In this document: piece by piece, positions 43,124-55,154 of the stretch
Layout of the letters: each line of letters begins with the position of its first letter
Position numbering within the stretch: the first letter of the stretch is position 1
Source: Cordylochernes scorpioides
Lineage: Eukaryota; Arthropoda; Arachnida; Pseudoscorpiones; Chernetidae
Assembly (NCBI GenBank): GCA_030710605.1
Contig: CP092865.1
Coordinates: forward strand, 137,745,120-137,809,119
Length of the DNA: 64,000 bases
Direction: 5' to 3'
Program-made: the position numbers and the translations under genes
The notes under the pieces: model-generated
Told to the model about the DNA's origin: nothing
The model's input: the letters and a program-made list of their open reading frames with translations, nothing else
Database searches by the model: none

Positions 43124-43517
43124 AGCCGAATGACCTGGGCAACGCCTGTGTTTTACCCGATTGAATGTTTTGATTCAAATACTATTTGTTACAATTATAA
43201 ATTGGCGCCTTATATAAATGCATATGTTAGTTAATAACTATAGCCTATGTGCTTTATCTGTCTATGTACTGTTGGCTTCCGTAGGGCGTCTCTTATTGGG
43301 AAAAAGAGGATTCCATTTGGTTATTAACTAATATATGCATTTATTTAAGGAGCGACCCGCTCCAACACAATGGTTACAAAAACGAAAAAAGCGAGTGTGG
43401 GGGGGGGCAAAGGTGGCGTGATCGTAGCCGACCAATAGGAGAGCGCCATTTCCAAAAAAAAAAGCAAACGGTGACAGAGACGACTGATGAAGAATGACGC
43501 TCGTAACTGTATATAGA
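43124..43517 (-). mobile_element. Small Helitron-like element, family HB, third copy
   Basis: It starts TCTATATACAG on the minus strand and ends in hairpin plus CTAG at 43124-43127. It lies 11 bp from the mariner end and is not at the same position as the HB copies in the first two contigs. Confidence 0.7.
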
Positions 43518-43635
43518 ATAACCCAAATTGTGCCTTATCATGGGACTTTAGTGTTATCATGTTATAACCAAGTTGTTAGAATTAGATTCCACTGCTGTGT
43601 GAGCTCTAACCCTCTGTCATTCCTGTGTGGCTCAG

Positions 43636-44505
43636 GAAAACGACGCAGGGCTGAGGCCAAACTTCCCAGGAGCCGATGTCATTCTGGCTCAGCTGAAGAA
43701 CAAGCCGGAGAAGCGGAGAGTTGGACTTAAGTCTACAGGTGCAGTGCCTCGAGGTGAGTGGTACTCTGTGTGGTGGAATACTTTAAATAAATAAATACAC
43801 AACTTAAGGTAATAAAACCAAATCTAAATATATAAATAGTGTGCGATGTTTCGGTAACAGCGTTGTTATCATCTTCAGACAAAAGTACTGAATGAGAAAA
43901 TTTACCACAGCATGTTTTAAATAGTAAAGTTATCAAGCGTGTAAACAAGATATCAGATTTTCCCTAGAAAATTTCTTAGATTTTTTTCTAGATTCTTTTT
44001 CTTGGAATTTTTATTAGAAAACTATTTTCTTCTTATCTGTTATCTTGTTTACACACTTGATAACAGTACTATTTAAAAATATGCTGTGATATATTTTCTC
44101 ATTCGGTACTTTTGTCTGAAGATGGTAACAATGCTGTAACTGAAACGTCACACTCTCTTTATTATTTATTTGGATTTGGTCTTATTACGTTATGTTTATA
44201 ATCTATAATACAAATTGTGCCTTACCATAAATTTATACTTGTAGCAAAATATGATGCTACATCTCTGAATGTATCCTGGTGTGACAGAGGGGACCCAGCT
44301 CCAGACAGAAGCAGGACAGTCTCTAGGCTCTGTCACCAGTGGATGTCCCTCCCCAGAGCTCAAGACCAACATCGCCATGGCCTACGTCCCCCGTGACATG
44401 GCCAAGGTTGGCACAGGACTGCTCTATGTCCTGAGGAACAAAACCTTCCCGGCTCAAGTAGCCAAGATGCCATTTGTCCCCACCAAGTATTATCTTAAGA
44501 AGTAA
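43636..44505 (+). pseudogene. AMT: Third AMT fragment, last two exons, frameshifted
   Basis: Only exons e (43636-43753) and f (44288-44505) of T-protein are present. Exon e is 118 bp instead of 117: an extra A in the run after GAGGCC shifts the frame and ends it after about 30 codons. Exon f is open and almost identical to the right copy. The four upstream exons are absent because the contig begins inside the preceding intron. The single-base difference could be a real mutation or a homopolymer error. Confidence 0.85.
43806..44190. repeat. Long foldback repeat, direct copy of 23494-23878
   Basis: It lies between the two exons of the third AMT fragment and has the same extended inner stem. 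The plus half has CTGAAGA and GAAACGTC, with one mismatch in stem II. Confidence 0.8.
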
Positions 44506-44654
44506 CGTAACCCTCACAGCGCAGTGCCATAACATTCCTTTTTATTTTTATTATTTTACTCTTATTGTGTAGCTTTTAATACAAAGCAATAATGCGTTAT
44601 CTATATTGAAGGAATGAAGACATTAAGACGCGAATGTTTCTTTTCACAAATAAA

Positions 44655-44988
44655 TCAAACTTCTACTGTCTTTACTGCGATGAAAAAAAATATTGGGAGG
44701 GCCTGGCTGGTAAACCCTCCTAGCAGTTTCACCAATTTAATCTACCAGACCGTCTTCTAGAGCTCTAATACTGTATTGGATCATTCTGCTTATATATGCT
44801 GCACTGAAGGGTGGAATCTTAGAAATGGGGATTCAAGCAAACTATGGACATAAGCTTTTAGGACAGTAGAGTTACATATAAATATTTGCATCGAGCTATG
44901 CTCTTTTACAAACAATAAGGACAAGTTACTGATGAGCCCAGCCCTCCCAATATAATTTTTCATCACAGTAAGGACAGTAGAAGTTTGA
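44655..44988. mobile_element. MITE family E
   Basis: Direct copy of 24341-24673, with small indels. Confidence 0.7.
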
Positions 44989-45021
44989 TGATAAAGCACA
45001 ATTTGGATTATAGATTAAAAT

Positions 45022-45209
45022 AAAAGAAAATAAGACCTAATCCAAATAATTTATTAGTGTGTGACGTTTCAGCAACATTGTCACCATCATTAGACAAAAG
45101 GAAAAAAAAAAATCATTTTTTTAAAAATTCTTTTGTCTGATGATGGTGACAATGTTGCTGAAACGTCACACACTAATAAATTATTTGGATTAGGTCTTAT
45201 TTTCTTTTA
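45022..45209. repeat. Foldback repeat, direct copy of 24708-24896
   Basis: GGTGACA subfamily. The central A and T runs differ by a few bases from its paralogue. Confidence 0.8.
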
Positions 45210-46060
45210 TTTTAGTAGAAGTTTGATTTATTTGTGAAAAGAAACATTCACGCCTTAATGTTTTCATTCGTTAAATTGTAGCTTTTTAAATTAGTTTAAG
45301 CGGGTAATTTTAGTCTAGTTAGTATTACTAAGAATAATTATGTGTATTATTTGTTTTATATATGGATGATTTGGTTTTAAGGGAGAATCCACAAAGTTGA
45401 CAGTCCATTCATCAAATCTCACACACCGCAGCTAATCAACTACCTTTATGAGAATTTGTACATTGATTGGTCAATTTTTGTTATTGTTGTTGTTATCACT
45501 AATTCCTTTTTTGTTGTTGTTACATTTAGATAAACAAAGTTTTTATATGGGGGGAAGGGGAGATTTAAGTTTAAAAAGTTGTGATTTTACCAAATTTTGA
45601 CACTCTGCAATCATCAAACACTTAGTAGAATCTGTTAAAATTATGAATAAATTATAAAAATGTGGACCAAGTTGAATGTTAGCATTAATGCAAATAGAAA
45701 CTGCTTCCTATAATAAATGTCCCTATTTTTTAACATTTTCTCCATAGTTTATTAATGGAGTTATTATCAGTAAGTTTGAATGCCAAAACTTTATCAACCA
45801 TTTCGATCTAATTTGTTTTTATTGAATCTTTAGATTTTAAGTTATATATTCTACTAAACATTGGTATATTTTGGTGTTATCCTGTTGCATTTCTATAACC
45901 AAGAATGATACCAAAAACTTACCTACAAAATCAATCCATCTAAGTGCCAAAATCATTTTTTACTCGAGGAAAATTAAGAGAAGTTAATTATTTGATTAGT
46001 AATTATATGTTTTCTATATTTATTTTTAGATTAGCATTGTTTTTATTTAAAGTTTATATA

Positions 46061-46223
46061 CAGTTAAACCTGTCTATAATGCCCCCTCTAAATAGCGCTA
46101 CCCTCTCTATAGCGCCCGATTTTAAATACGTAGTACAATGCCATATTTACATTAAAAGTGACCTGTCTATAGCACCCTATTTTGGTGAGTCCCAAGAGGG
46201 GGTGCTATAGACAGGTTCAAATG
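46061..46223. mobile_element. MITE family B
   Basis: Direct copy of 25748-25910, TA-flanked. Confidence 0.75.
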
Positions 46224-46952
46224 TATATACATATATTTTTTTTATTATGGTGTTGTTTAAACCAGAAAATGTGGCATTATTCATAGTCAAAATAGTCTAG
46301 TTTCAAAATATTTCTCAGATTGAAAATTGAATTTTGACTAAAGAACACCTACATTTGGATGAACAAGTTACCTAACTTTCTCACGATGACACTGTTGCAG
46401 GGAAATCCTTGAGAACGGTGGGTAGCCTGTTCTTTCAAATAGTTTTCAGTTTCTTTGTTCTTAAGCAAATTTCTAGCGATGCATTGTTCCTCTACCTTGA
46501 AATCTCTTCTTTTTATATCTTCCTAGCTTCCCATCAAGTCCATCAGGCCAATTCTTCCTTCTGTTTCTCTTTCCATTCCATTTTTACCTTCCAGAACTTT
46601 CTTTCTCCATCCATTTCTTCTTATCTCCCATTCAATTCTTTCTATCTGTTTTCTGATGGATTTCAACCTGCACTTCAGTTCTTCTCCCAATAATTCAAGA
46701 CTTCCTCTCTTTCAATATCCATGTTTTTTTTCTTCCATTCTCTTCCAGATTCACATTTCAAATGCTTCTAATCTTCAATTTTAAACTGATTTTCAAAATC
46801 CAAGGATATTTATATACACACTCATAGACAAAATTTAAGAAAGTTTGTACCTTTTAGCATGTATATCAGGATTCAATCAATAACTTTGAAAGATATTTGA
46901 TACACAGTGACCTTTATTGATAATGCACAATTTGAATTATAGATTATAAACA

Positions 46953-47147
46953 CAAGGTAATAAGACCAAATCCAAATAAATAGTGTGTGACATTTCAGTA
47001 ACAGCGTTGTTACCATCTTCAGACAAAAGTACTGAATTCATTATTCTCTCCATTCTCTTCCATTCAGTACTTTTGTCTGAAGATGGTAACAACGCTGTTA
47101 CCGAAACGTCACACTATTTATTTATTTGGATTTGGTCTTATTACCTT
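46953..47147. repeat. Foldback repeat, direct copy of 26639-26835
   Basis: It keeps the intact ribozyme-like right half. The left half lacks one of the TAAATAAATA units. Confidence 0.8.
47074..47113 (+). ncRNA. Putative small hammerhead ribozyme
   Basis: It has the same core as 26763-26804: CTGAAGA, a 7-bp GGTAACA/TGTTACC stem II with ACGC loop, GAAAC-GTC, and TGT:ACA available for stem I. Confidence 0.46.
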
Positions 47148-47772
47148 GTGTTCATGGAATTCCTGTAATCTTTACAAAAGGGAATAAGAAACAGAAACAA
47201 ATTGTACTACCTCATCCCATATCTTGTAAAGTGTGTTTTACCCTCAATGAGTGCCAAATGCCAGAGTTTCTATTTAAAAGGACCAATCACCATTGTTGTT
47301 GTTGTTAAATATGTAGCATTCCAAATTGCTATCTAGTCTCATGCCTAGTGAAATTGTTATAATGGATGTTTTTGTAGTTTTAAAATTTTGGATAAATTTT
47401 TACCCCTCAAATAAAATATAATTAGATGTTTGTATGTGTCTTTATTTATTCTATCTACACACTGAGATCTGATGTTTGTTGAAAACAATGTTTTAAGCAA
47501 GGATACAGGCCTATAATGTTCTGTCAATATCAATTGAAGTTATTGGATTTTGTTATTCTTTCTTTGAACTCAACATAAGGCTGCGGGAGGATGGTATGCA
47601 TGTTAACAAAGAGGCATCTCTACCATTGTTGTTGTTGTTGTCGTGTCCAATAAAGATCCTCAGATGTCACCTTGGAAAATGGGTGCCATTGCCACTCACT
47701 GCTAAACCTTTCCGTTAAAAATGCTTTTAAACACAATATTTTGATTAATCATGTTTACAGGTATATATGGTA

Positions 47773-47955
47773 CAGTAGAACCTCCATGTGAGGACACTCA
47801 CACTAAAGGACACCTCTCTATAAAGGACAGTTTTCATTTGCAAAATGACCATTTTTACTATTTAGTAACTCTTCAGTAAGAGAACACCTCTCTCAAAAGA
47901 ACAGTTTGGCTCTGCAATTAGGTGTTATTCCTTTACAGGGAGGTTCTCAACTGTA
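47773..47955. mobile_element. MITE family A
   Basis: Direct copy of 27472-27653, with ends CAGTAGAACCTCCATG and GGGAGGTTCTCAACTG. Confidence 0.7.
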
Positions 47956-48255
47956 TATGGAGTATTTTTGTCATAATTTACCAAAACAGATGTTGTGGCT
48001 CATTTGTTATCATCACCATATCATTCTGTGCTGGGGTGAGGAACCAAAGTGTGTTGTTTTATTGCATTTTCAACAGGAGAGATTTCTCTTTTGGTGATAC
48101 TTTGAACTATCCACCAGACTTCATCAGTCACATTGGAAACATTCCTTTCTTGACATGTGACTTGTGACCATAGGATCTTATAATTGTTCTATAAAACAAT
48201 AACAGAGATTGGGACAAGTCCCCTTCAGTCTATTTATTTATATTTTGTTAAACAC

Positions 48256-48434
48256 AAGGTAATAAGACCAAATCCAAATAAATAAATAGTGTGTGATGTC
48301 TCGGTAACAGTGTTGTTACCATCTACAGACAAAAGTACTGAGGATTCAAGGATCAGTACTTTTGTCTGTAGATGGTAACAACACTGTTACCGAGACATCA
48401 CACACTATTTATTTGAATTTGGTCTTATTACCTT
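48256..48434. repeat. Foldback repeat, direct copy of 27945-28125
   Basis: Both halves read CTGTAGATGG..CCGAGACATC, so they match each other well but lack both the CTGANGA and GAAA boxes. Confidence 0.75.
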
Positions 48435-48980
48435 ATGTTTATAATTTATAATCCAAATTGTGCCTTATCATTTATATGTTTTTGTTAGTCCATTAAGTCA
48501 AGTTTGAATTATGGTGACCACATATGGACAAATGTTTTCAAATTTGATCTGAATAGGATTTTTCTAGGCTACCATCCACTTTTCAAGAAAAAAACATTGT
48601 AATGTCTTGTCTTTCAAGACAAAAACAGAAAGAGAATATGGTTTTACTGGCTATTAACCAAAATGTATGATTTTCGAGTCATCTGTTTTGGTTAGTAGCC
48701 TGTAATACCATATTTTCTCTCTCTCTCTAGAAGAAATTCTCATCAGTCTCTCTTTCTCTCTCGCGAAGGCTAACATCTACAAGTACCATCTTGGTCTTGA
48801 GGTGGTTAACACCAGCCATAACATCGACTGCCCACTCTGTGGGGAAAGAACTCTCGCAGTCCATCGGTGGCGGAGTCTTTCCCGCGGTGGGCACCAACAA
48901 TGACGACTTGTATATATTTATTCATTATTTTATATTTCACCTTATAGATGGAAAATTTGCCAGGAGGAAATTGTTCCATA

Positions 48981-49209
48981 GAAGCATAGGGCGCCTCTCC
49001 CGTCAAAATAAACGTCAAAAACTGGCGCCATCTATTGACCGTCGCCGCAATTAGCGGCCTCGTGTCGGTGACAAAGTTACAACACCAGCTTTGGCAAACT
49101 GAGAAGCGTCCACCTAGAGACCATGGATTCGGGGCTAATGACCCCTCGTCAGATTTTGATGGCGTCAGTTTTTGACGTTTATTTTGACGGGAGAGCCGCC
49201 CTATGCTTC
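48981..49209. mobile_element. MITE with 50-bp terminal inverted repeats
   Basis: GAAGCATAGGGCG(C/G)CTCTCC and a further 35 matching bases form terminal repeats, flanked by TA (48979-48980, 49210-49211). The 229-bp element is absent from the paralogous site near 28620. TA flanks suggest a Tc1/mariner-type parent. Confidence 0.88.
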
Positions 49210-49211
49210 TA

Positions 49212-49728
49212 TTTAACCTTATATAATAATATATGAACGATATAATAAAAGTAGTTTCAATCTCTATCTCTCTGTCATCGTTTTGAAAGACAGGACATTA
49301 CAAAACAATGACAGAGATTGGGGGCAAGTCCCCTTCAGTGTATTTATTTATTTATTGTCGTTAATCGATTAAGCCAATTTTGACTTATGCTGACCATATG
49401 GACAGATGTTTTCCAATTTGATCTGATTAGGATTTTAACACGATGCACTAACTCGCCATCTTTTATTAGAAATTTGAACTATTTTCAACCCGTATGATTC
49501 TTTTTAATAAATCAATTTTCTACTGCCCTTACTGCAATGATCAAATAATGGGAGAGCCTTGCTCATTACAGCGGTGTGGTAGATTAAACTAGCAAAACCA
49601 CTAGGAGGGTTCACCACTGATGAGTCAGGGCCTCCCATTATTTTATCATTGCAGTAAGGTCAGTAGTAAAATGGATTTATTTTTTAAAATAATCCTACGC
49701 TGTCAAAAATAGTTTAAATCTATCTATC
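49212..49728. other. Non-coding DNA with MITE E-like segment
   Basis: It repeats part of 27880-28250 (GACAGAGATTGGGGGCAAGT, CCAATTTGATCTGATTAGGA) and carries an inverted pair at 49520-49670 related to MITE E (CTACTGCCCTTACTGCAATG). No gene is seen. Confidence 0.55.
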
Positions 49729-50410
49729 TCTATATATATAAAATTGAATGTCTGTCTGTCTGTACTCTAGATTCAAAAACCATACATCCAATCGCCTTGA
49801 AATTTTGGGATATTATTAGGTATATCCCCGTGAAGGTTTTTGAAAAATAATTTCTCGAATATCTTGAATATCCTTAGAGTTATTTGCAGATTTGTAGATT
49901 TAACTCGAAAGCTGCGCCCCCATTGCGACGATGATAACACGTTTTTTTATCTATAGTTTTATTATCACTAAGTTTATTATCTTAAAGTTTATTTATCAAA
50001 AGTAAGATTATCTCAGGATGACACGGCAATTTATTTGAGACAAGAATAATGATACAATTCCAAGGCAAAGATACTATTCTTTAACTTCCAATTACCGAGG
50101 GAACCAATTAATATATTGATTTTATTCAACTTATTGAGTATTTTTCAAGGGACCGGGAAAAATGTTCACTAGATAAAACGATGATTTTGTAATGTAGAAA
50201 ATTAGGAAAGACAAAATTCAGGATGACACGGCACACAGGGACCGGGAAAAAATGTTCACTTTATCGAGATATTTAAATTTACGAGTTTAAATTATCAAAA
50301 TATATGTATTATTTTTTTAAAATAAGTTTATAGAGAATTGTTTTAACAAATGTTCGTTAGACAAACCTTTACTCGGGTAAAACCTGGGCGAAGCCGGGTA
50401 CATCTGCTAG
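49729..50410 (+). mobile_element. Non-autonomous Helitron, family HA, copy 2
   Basis: It starts TCTATATATATAAAATTGAA and ends ACCTGGGCGAAGCCGGGTAC..CTAG. Another Helitron 5' end follows directly at 50411. Confidence 0.8.
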
Positions 50411-50767
50411 TATATATATAAAAATGAATGTATGTGTGTCTGTCTGTCCTTTATGCCTGACCAAACCACTCATTGGAACGCCATGAAACTTTGGGAAGTT
50501 ATTTAGTATAGTACTGGGAAGGTTTCTAGCAAATAACATTTTTGAAATAACTTTTCGCCTAAAAATTCTAAATTATTTTGCCTAAATTATCTAATTTATC
50601 TGTTATAATTCAACAATCTGCTCTAAATATTATCATGACAATTGACAATTTAAACAATTTTATTGATTCTTTAATCAAATTTTAACAAAGGAGAAAAAAA
50701 AAGAGTAAAAGGGCATATAAAGTGTAGGGGAATATATATACAAATGTCTTCAGCAAGGAAGGCTTCC

Positions 50768-51349
50768 TCACCTTGAGAGAGTCCTCCTCCAGACAAGGAG
50801 GGGGTCTTCTTGTACACTCCTCAGTTCCGCGCCGAGGAAGTACCTATAGATGCGCGTCTTGGTAGACGCCAGGATGGCCAGGACGTCATCGTCTAGGCCA
50901 TGCCCGAAGACCCAGCCCTGCAGGTCAGGGGGCCGCCCGATGATGGTAAGTGCCTCCCGGATGAGAGGCCTGATGCAGCGGCAGGACCAGTACCTGTGAA
51001 CCAGCGACAGGTCGCCTGACCCACAGGCGATGCAAGACTGTTGTGCCGATGCTGGATGGGGCAGGGCGTGCAGAGCTAGCCTCACTGCCACGTCCGCGTT
51101 GTGCCCGGAGAAGGCGCAGCGCCAGCGACGACCAGCCGATGTTGATGGGAGGTTTATATTTTCCTCCCACCTTCTAGCGAACTGGATGATGGGCAGGCAG
51201 TCAGGCGTGGCGCTCTAAGATGCGACGGGCAGTTCGGGTGATGACTCACAAGAACGGCGTATCGTCCCGCGCAGCACTACGGCCTGGCCGATGGTGTTTA
51301 CTCGGTAGGTCCCGCGTAGATTTTCGTCGATGACGACGGCAGAAGCTGG
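50768..51349 (-). pseudogene. LINE ORF2, C-terminal Cys-rich part
   Basis: In a further frame it encodes a Cys/His cluster (CIACGSGDLSLVHRYWSC) followed by RPLIREALTIIGRPPDLQGW, as found at the C-terminus of such LINEs. The reading ends at 50768. At least one frameshift separates it from the RT. Confidence 0.7.
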
Positions 51350-53301
51350 TCAGCGACGCGGCGTCAGCCAGGGCGCAGCGCGTAGGCCGAGTGAGGGAGG
51401 GGCAGGGCCAGCGAAGTCCCCAATGCAGGCACTGACCCACCGGGTAGGAGCGAGAAGGTCGGGTGGCCGGAGAAGGCGGCAGCCACCTATGATGGGGAGG
51501 TTCAGGAGTTGATGTGGTGTAAGCACAGAGTGGTCTAGCGTGAAGATGTCAGCGACCGCCTCCCAGATCTTAAGAAGCCGGAGACGCCGTGGCGAGAGCC
51601 AGGACCCGGATGGAGGTGGATATAGCCACGCATCGCTCTCGACCAGCCAAGAGTAGGCATTACGGCTTCCACGCAGTGCGGCCTGCACGCCCTTGAAGCA
51701 CGACAGCCGCAGCTGGGTCTCGATGTCGATGAGGCCGAATCCTCCAAGAGAGACAGGTCTCGCCAGGACGCTACCAGGAAACCAGGCGGTGCGCTCCGGC
51801 CCCCAGATGAACCGCGCAAGACGTGCCTGGATCTTGTGGATAGTACGGTCGGTAGGCAGGTAGCATTGATGGACCACCGAGGAGAGCCAAGGAGTTGGCG
51901 GCTCTGGCCCGGCCGACGAGAGAGAGGCCGCGGGTGTAGGAGACCACCTCGTTATAGCAGCTTCGAGCAGGACCAGGATATGTCTTTCTTGGGCTGAGTT
52001 TTGATTTCCTGGCGTCACATTGCAGCCCAACACCTTCAGTTCGACCGACGACCAGGAGATGCCGAGTGGAGCGTCGTTGCGGGCACGCCAGGCGCCGCAC
52101 CATAGACCTTTGCTCTTGGTGAAATTTCCCTTTATGCCGGAGGCGCGCCGGAAGTTCTCGAAGATGGAGGTCACCACGCCGAACTGTTCCTCACTGCGGA
52201 TGAGCAGGACGATGTCGTCGGCGTAGGCGAGGACATTACCGGGGCCGAGCGCTTGCTCAAGGCGACGTAGGAGAGGGCTTGTGGTGAGGCTGAACATTGC
52301 GGCGCTGATGGCGCAGCCCTGTCTCACACCGTTCAGAAGTTGGAAGGGTTTTGGTGTGGAGGCCTCCGGCTCGGACTGTCGCGTCCGCTCCGGCATAGAG
52401 GAGGAGAAACCACCCGATGAAGACCTGTGGCAGCCGCAGCGAGACCATCAGGGACACCAAGAAGCCGCGGTCTAGGGTGTCGAAGGCAGACTCGAGGTCG
52501 GTGGAAATGACGGCCAGCGGCGAACCGGTCCTCACAGCCGCGTCGACCTCGTCGCACACACGCGCGATGTTCCAAGAAGGGGATCTACCGGGAACGGCGT
52601 AGGTCTGGCACTGAGGTACCAGAACCGGAAGATGGGGCCGCAGACGCCGGAGGAGGATATTGCCCAGGATCCGGTAGTCCGCCGTGGGGAGCGAGATAGG
52701 CCTGTAGCCGCAAAGTCCAGGGCCGCCGTGAGACTTGGGGACCAGGCAGATGGTGCTGCGCCGCGTCGATGTAGCCAAAACCCCGCCGAATTGGGAGGCC
52801 TCGTAGACGCGCTTGAGAGCGTTGACGAAGAAGTCCTCGTAGGCCATGTAGAACTCGCAGGGCAAGTCGTCCCATCCGGGGGCCCTTCCGAGCGGCAGGC
52901 GGCGGATGGCGGTGGCGATCTCTGTCGCGGAGATCTCGGAGCGGAGCAGGGGATCGTCATCTTCGAGGATGAGGGGGGTCGTTGTCCCCTGGATGAATTC
53001 TGTAGCGGCGTTGTAGGATAGAGTAGACCTTGCGTCGTAACTCCGTGCCCTCGATGATGTTTCCTTCTTCATCGCGGAAGTTCGTCCTTGCAGGCTGGCA
53101 CACACGAAGCGTGCGCCCAAGGTTGGGCAGTGATGGATAGTCCGCTTCCGTCGACGCAGTTTCGAGCCTGGCCTGCAGGAATCGCCTGGCCCGGACGATG
53201 TGGTCGTCGTCAGCGACGCGAGGAACGTTGAGGGATCTCACCTCTGCCAGCAGCTCAGCCTTGATTGAAGACCAGCTTCTCCACAGATCTTCGCCGGTCA
53301 T
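51350..53301 (-). pseudogene. LINE ORF2, reverse transcriptase domain, frameshifted
   Basis: Fragments in three frames cover the linker (53301-52957), RT fingers and palm (LPLGRAPGWDDLPCEFYM, GYRPISLPTADYRILGNILL, VISTDLESAFDTLDR), then after a shift near 52390 LNGVRQGCAISAAMFSL and the catalytic AYADDIVLL. The thumb part has FIWGPERTAWFPGSVL and GGFGLIDIE, typical of the L1/Tx1 group. All catalytic Asp residues are present; only frameshifts break it. Confidence 0.85.
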
Positions 53302-54089
53302 AACCGCGATTGCTGTGAGGTTCTTTCGATGATCGTTGCCAGATGTTCGACAACGAGCCCCGAGCGTAGCATTGCAGCCACGCAGGGTTGTCGAGGTGAA
53401 GGAGGCACTCCGGGCTGAAGAAGGACAGCTCGATGGTCCGATAGCCTGTAGTGGATGGTACTGTACTGGGCGACACGATCCGCGAATCTCGAAGGGAGAA
53501 GGTTCCTGTCCAGACGAGAGGCGTCAACACGGCTCCCGTAGCTGGCCACTCTGGTTGGAATGTGAGGGGCGTCGAAGAGGGTGGCCACATCGACGAGGGC
53601 TGTCTGATCCAGTAGCTCGGAGAGGGCCTCCACCGAGCCGGATGCTGTGTCGTTCGTGCTTTCCTCGTTGATGTTGAGGTCGCCCAACACCCACGAGTTC
53701 TCCTGGACCGCGGTGGCTGCGATGATCTGCAGATGCTGGTGCCGCTCGCGAGGAATATGAGAAAGGTGGCAGTTGATAACGCTCACTTCCTGGTCGTGGA
53801 CGTCGAGGGAGACGATGGAGATGTGGCCGGGCCACAGGATGCGCTGCCCCAGGACTGCGACCCCCAGGGCGAAGATGCAGGCGAGGCCCAAACCCCTGAT
53901 GGCTGTAGGAGGCACGACTGCGGCGAGGTAGCCTAGGCAGAGATCTTGAATAGTGTCCAGGTACAAGGTGTTGGTCTCCTGGACAAAGGCGACGTCTATG
54001 CGATGTTGTTTCAGGAAGTGGCAGAGCTCAATGCTCCTCTCGCGAGCGGCGAGCCCGCGGACGTTGATGGAAGCAAGACGGAAGCTCAT
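53298..54089 (-). CDS. LINE ORF2, endonuclease domain
   Basis: This open stretch of 263 codons begins MSFRLASINVRGLAARERS. It has the exonuclease-endonuclease-phosphatase motifs in order: Asn in INVRG, Glu in FVQETN, GDLNIN, and the catalytic His in LSDHRAV near the end. The enzyme nicks target DNA to prime reverse transcription. The frame then shifts into the linker before RT, so the ORF2 protein is not continuous here. Confidence 0.85.
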   Translation of the reverse strand: MSFRLASINVRGLAARERSIELCHFLKQHRIDVAFVQETNTLYLDTIQDLCLGYLAAVVPPTAIRGLGLACIFALGVAVLGQRILWPGHISIVSLDVHDQEVSVINCHLSHIPRERHQHLQIIAATAVQENSWVLGDLNINEESTNDTASGSVEALSELLDQTALVDVATLFDAPHIPTRVASYGSRVDASRLDRNLLPSRFADRVAQYSTIHYRLSDHRAVLLQPGVPPSPRQPCVAAMLRSGLVVEHLATIIERTSQQSRL

Positions 54090-54665
54090 TGGGAGCTCTT
54101 CGTCTGGGCCCGAACGGCCAGGAGGTGATTATAGAGAGCTGTCTGGGTGGCGGGTAGGCAATCCAGCAGCTTTTGGGAAACATTGTGGAGCCCATCTTCT
54201 CAAGGAGGTTATGTAGGCCAGGGGCTGAGACGAGGGCGTCCATGATTTCACCCTTATCCAGACCAAGATGTTCTGCTTCTTCAAGGGGGGAGTTGGGGAT
54301 GCTTTCGAGCAGCTCCTTTAGTTGCTGCCGAGTTTTGGGTCCGGCTCTAGAGGGTATAGAGACCTGGGTCTCATCTTCTTTCCCTGAGATTGCCTCAATT
54401 TGCACGAATTTAGTTTTATCGTGCTGAGGGGCTGACTTTTGTGCAACCGCAGGAGATGGAGTAGATGCAATAGTGCCTGAGGTTACCGCAGGAGCAGTAG
54501 CCACAGTTGAAGACGCAGGAGAGGCGGGGTTGACTGTCCAGTGGGCGCAGTGACAGGTGGGGCTACGTTAGAGGGCGCTTGCCCGGAGACTTCTGCAGGC
54601 GTCTTCAGGGGACAGTTGACTCTACGGTGTTCCTGCCTCTGGCACCGTGAGCATTTAACTCCATA
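54028..54665 (-). pseudogene. LINE ORF1 remnant with zinc knuckle
   Basis: It begins inside a zinc knuckle (CSRCQRQEHRRVNCP: C-x2-C-x4-H-x4-C), followed after a frame change near 54500 by a Pro/Ala/Thr-rich linker and RAGPKTRQQLKELLESIPNS. ORF1 proteins of this type bind the LINE RNA. The N-terminus is missing, so the element is 5' truncated. Confidence 0.7.
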
Positions 54666-55154
54666 GGAGAGGAATGATACGATGATTTTGTAATGTAGAA
54701 AATTAGGAAAGACAATATTCAGGATGACACGGCAATTTATTTGAGACAAGAATAATGATACAATTCCAAGGCAAGATACTATTCCTTTAACTTCCAATTA
54801 CCGAGGGAACCAATTAATATTGATTTTATTCAACTTATCGAGTATGTGGGGGCCGAGAGACTTCCTTCCTGCCTGCTGGGATGACGGACCAAGCCGTCAG
54901 CAAACATACAAGCGGGGGACATGAAATAGGAGATGACCACCGCTGTGCAGCGCGGCGGATCAGCGGAAGTGATTGAGAAACCAGAATAAACATTCTAGAG
55001 GTTGTCCTTCTAGGTCTTCCTCTAAAAATGTAGCCAATAAGTAATACCAATAAAACACTAACTTTGAAATACTTTCTGGGTCATCGCTGGACTAATAAAT
55101 CGACACATTACATTGGTGAGCCGGACGTGATTTACATTCAGAGTACTTGTTGTC

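Larger units (their letters stand above)
41425..48912 (+). repeat. Third, direct copy of the 3' AMT region
   Basis: The block repeats about 22765-28607: the last AMT introns and two exons, the palindromic repeats, both MITE families and the CT-rich tract, in the same order and strand. It is interrupted by a mariner (41843-43112) and by a short Helitron-like element (43124-43517) that replaces about 20 bp of the other copy. Confidence 0.85.
50560..54675 (-). mobile_element. GC-rich L1/Tx1-like LINE nested in a Helitron
   Basis: The minus-strand element has, in order, a CCHC-type zinc knuckle, an apurinic-type endonuclease, a reverse transcriptase and a Cys-rich end. It is strikingly GC-rich against the AT-rich surroundings. 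The 3' part (50560-50760) is AT-rich untranslated DNA. No clear target duplication was found, and part of the host Helitron is missing at the junction. Confidence 0.85.

Noticed and set aside
52632..53021. Plus-strand ORF of 129 codons in the GC-rich block
   Set aside because: It lies antisense to the LINE reverse transcriptase; GC-rich DNA keeps shadow frames open.
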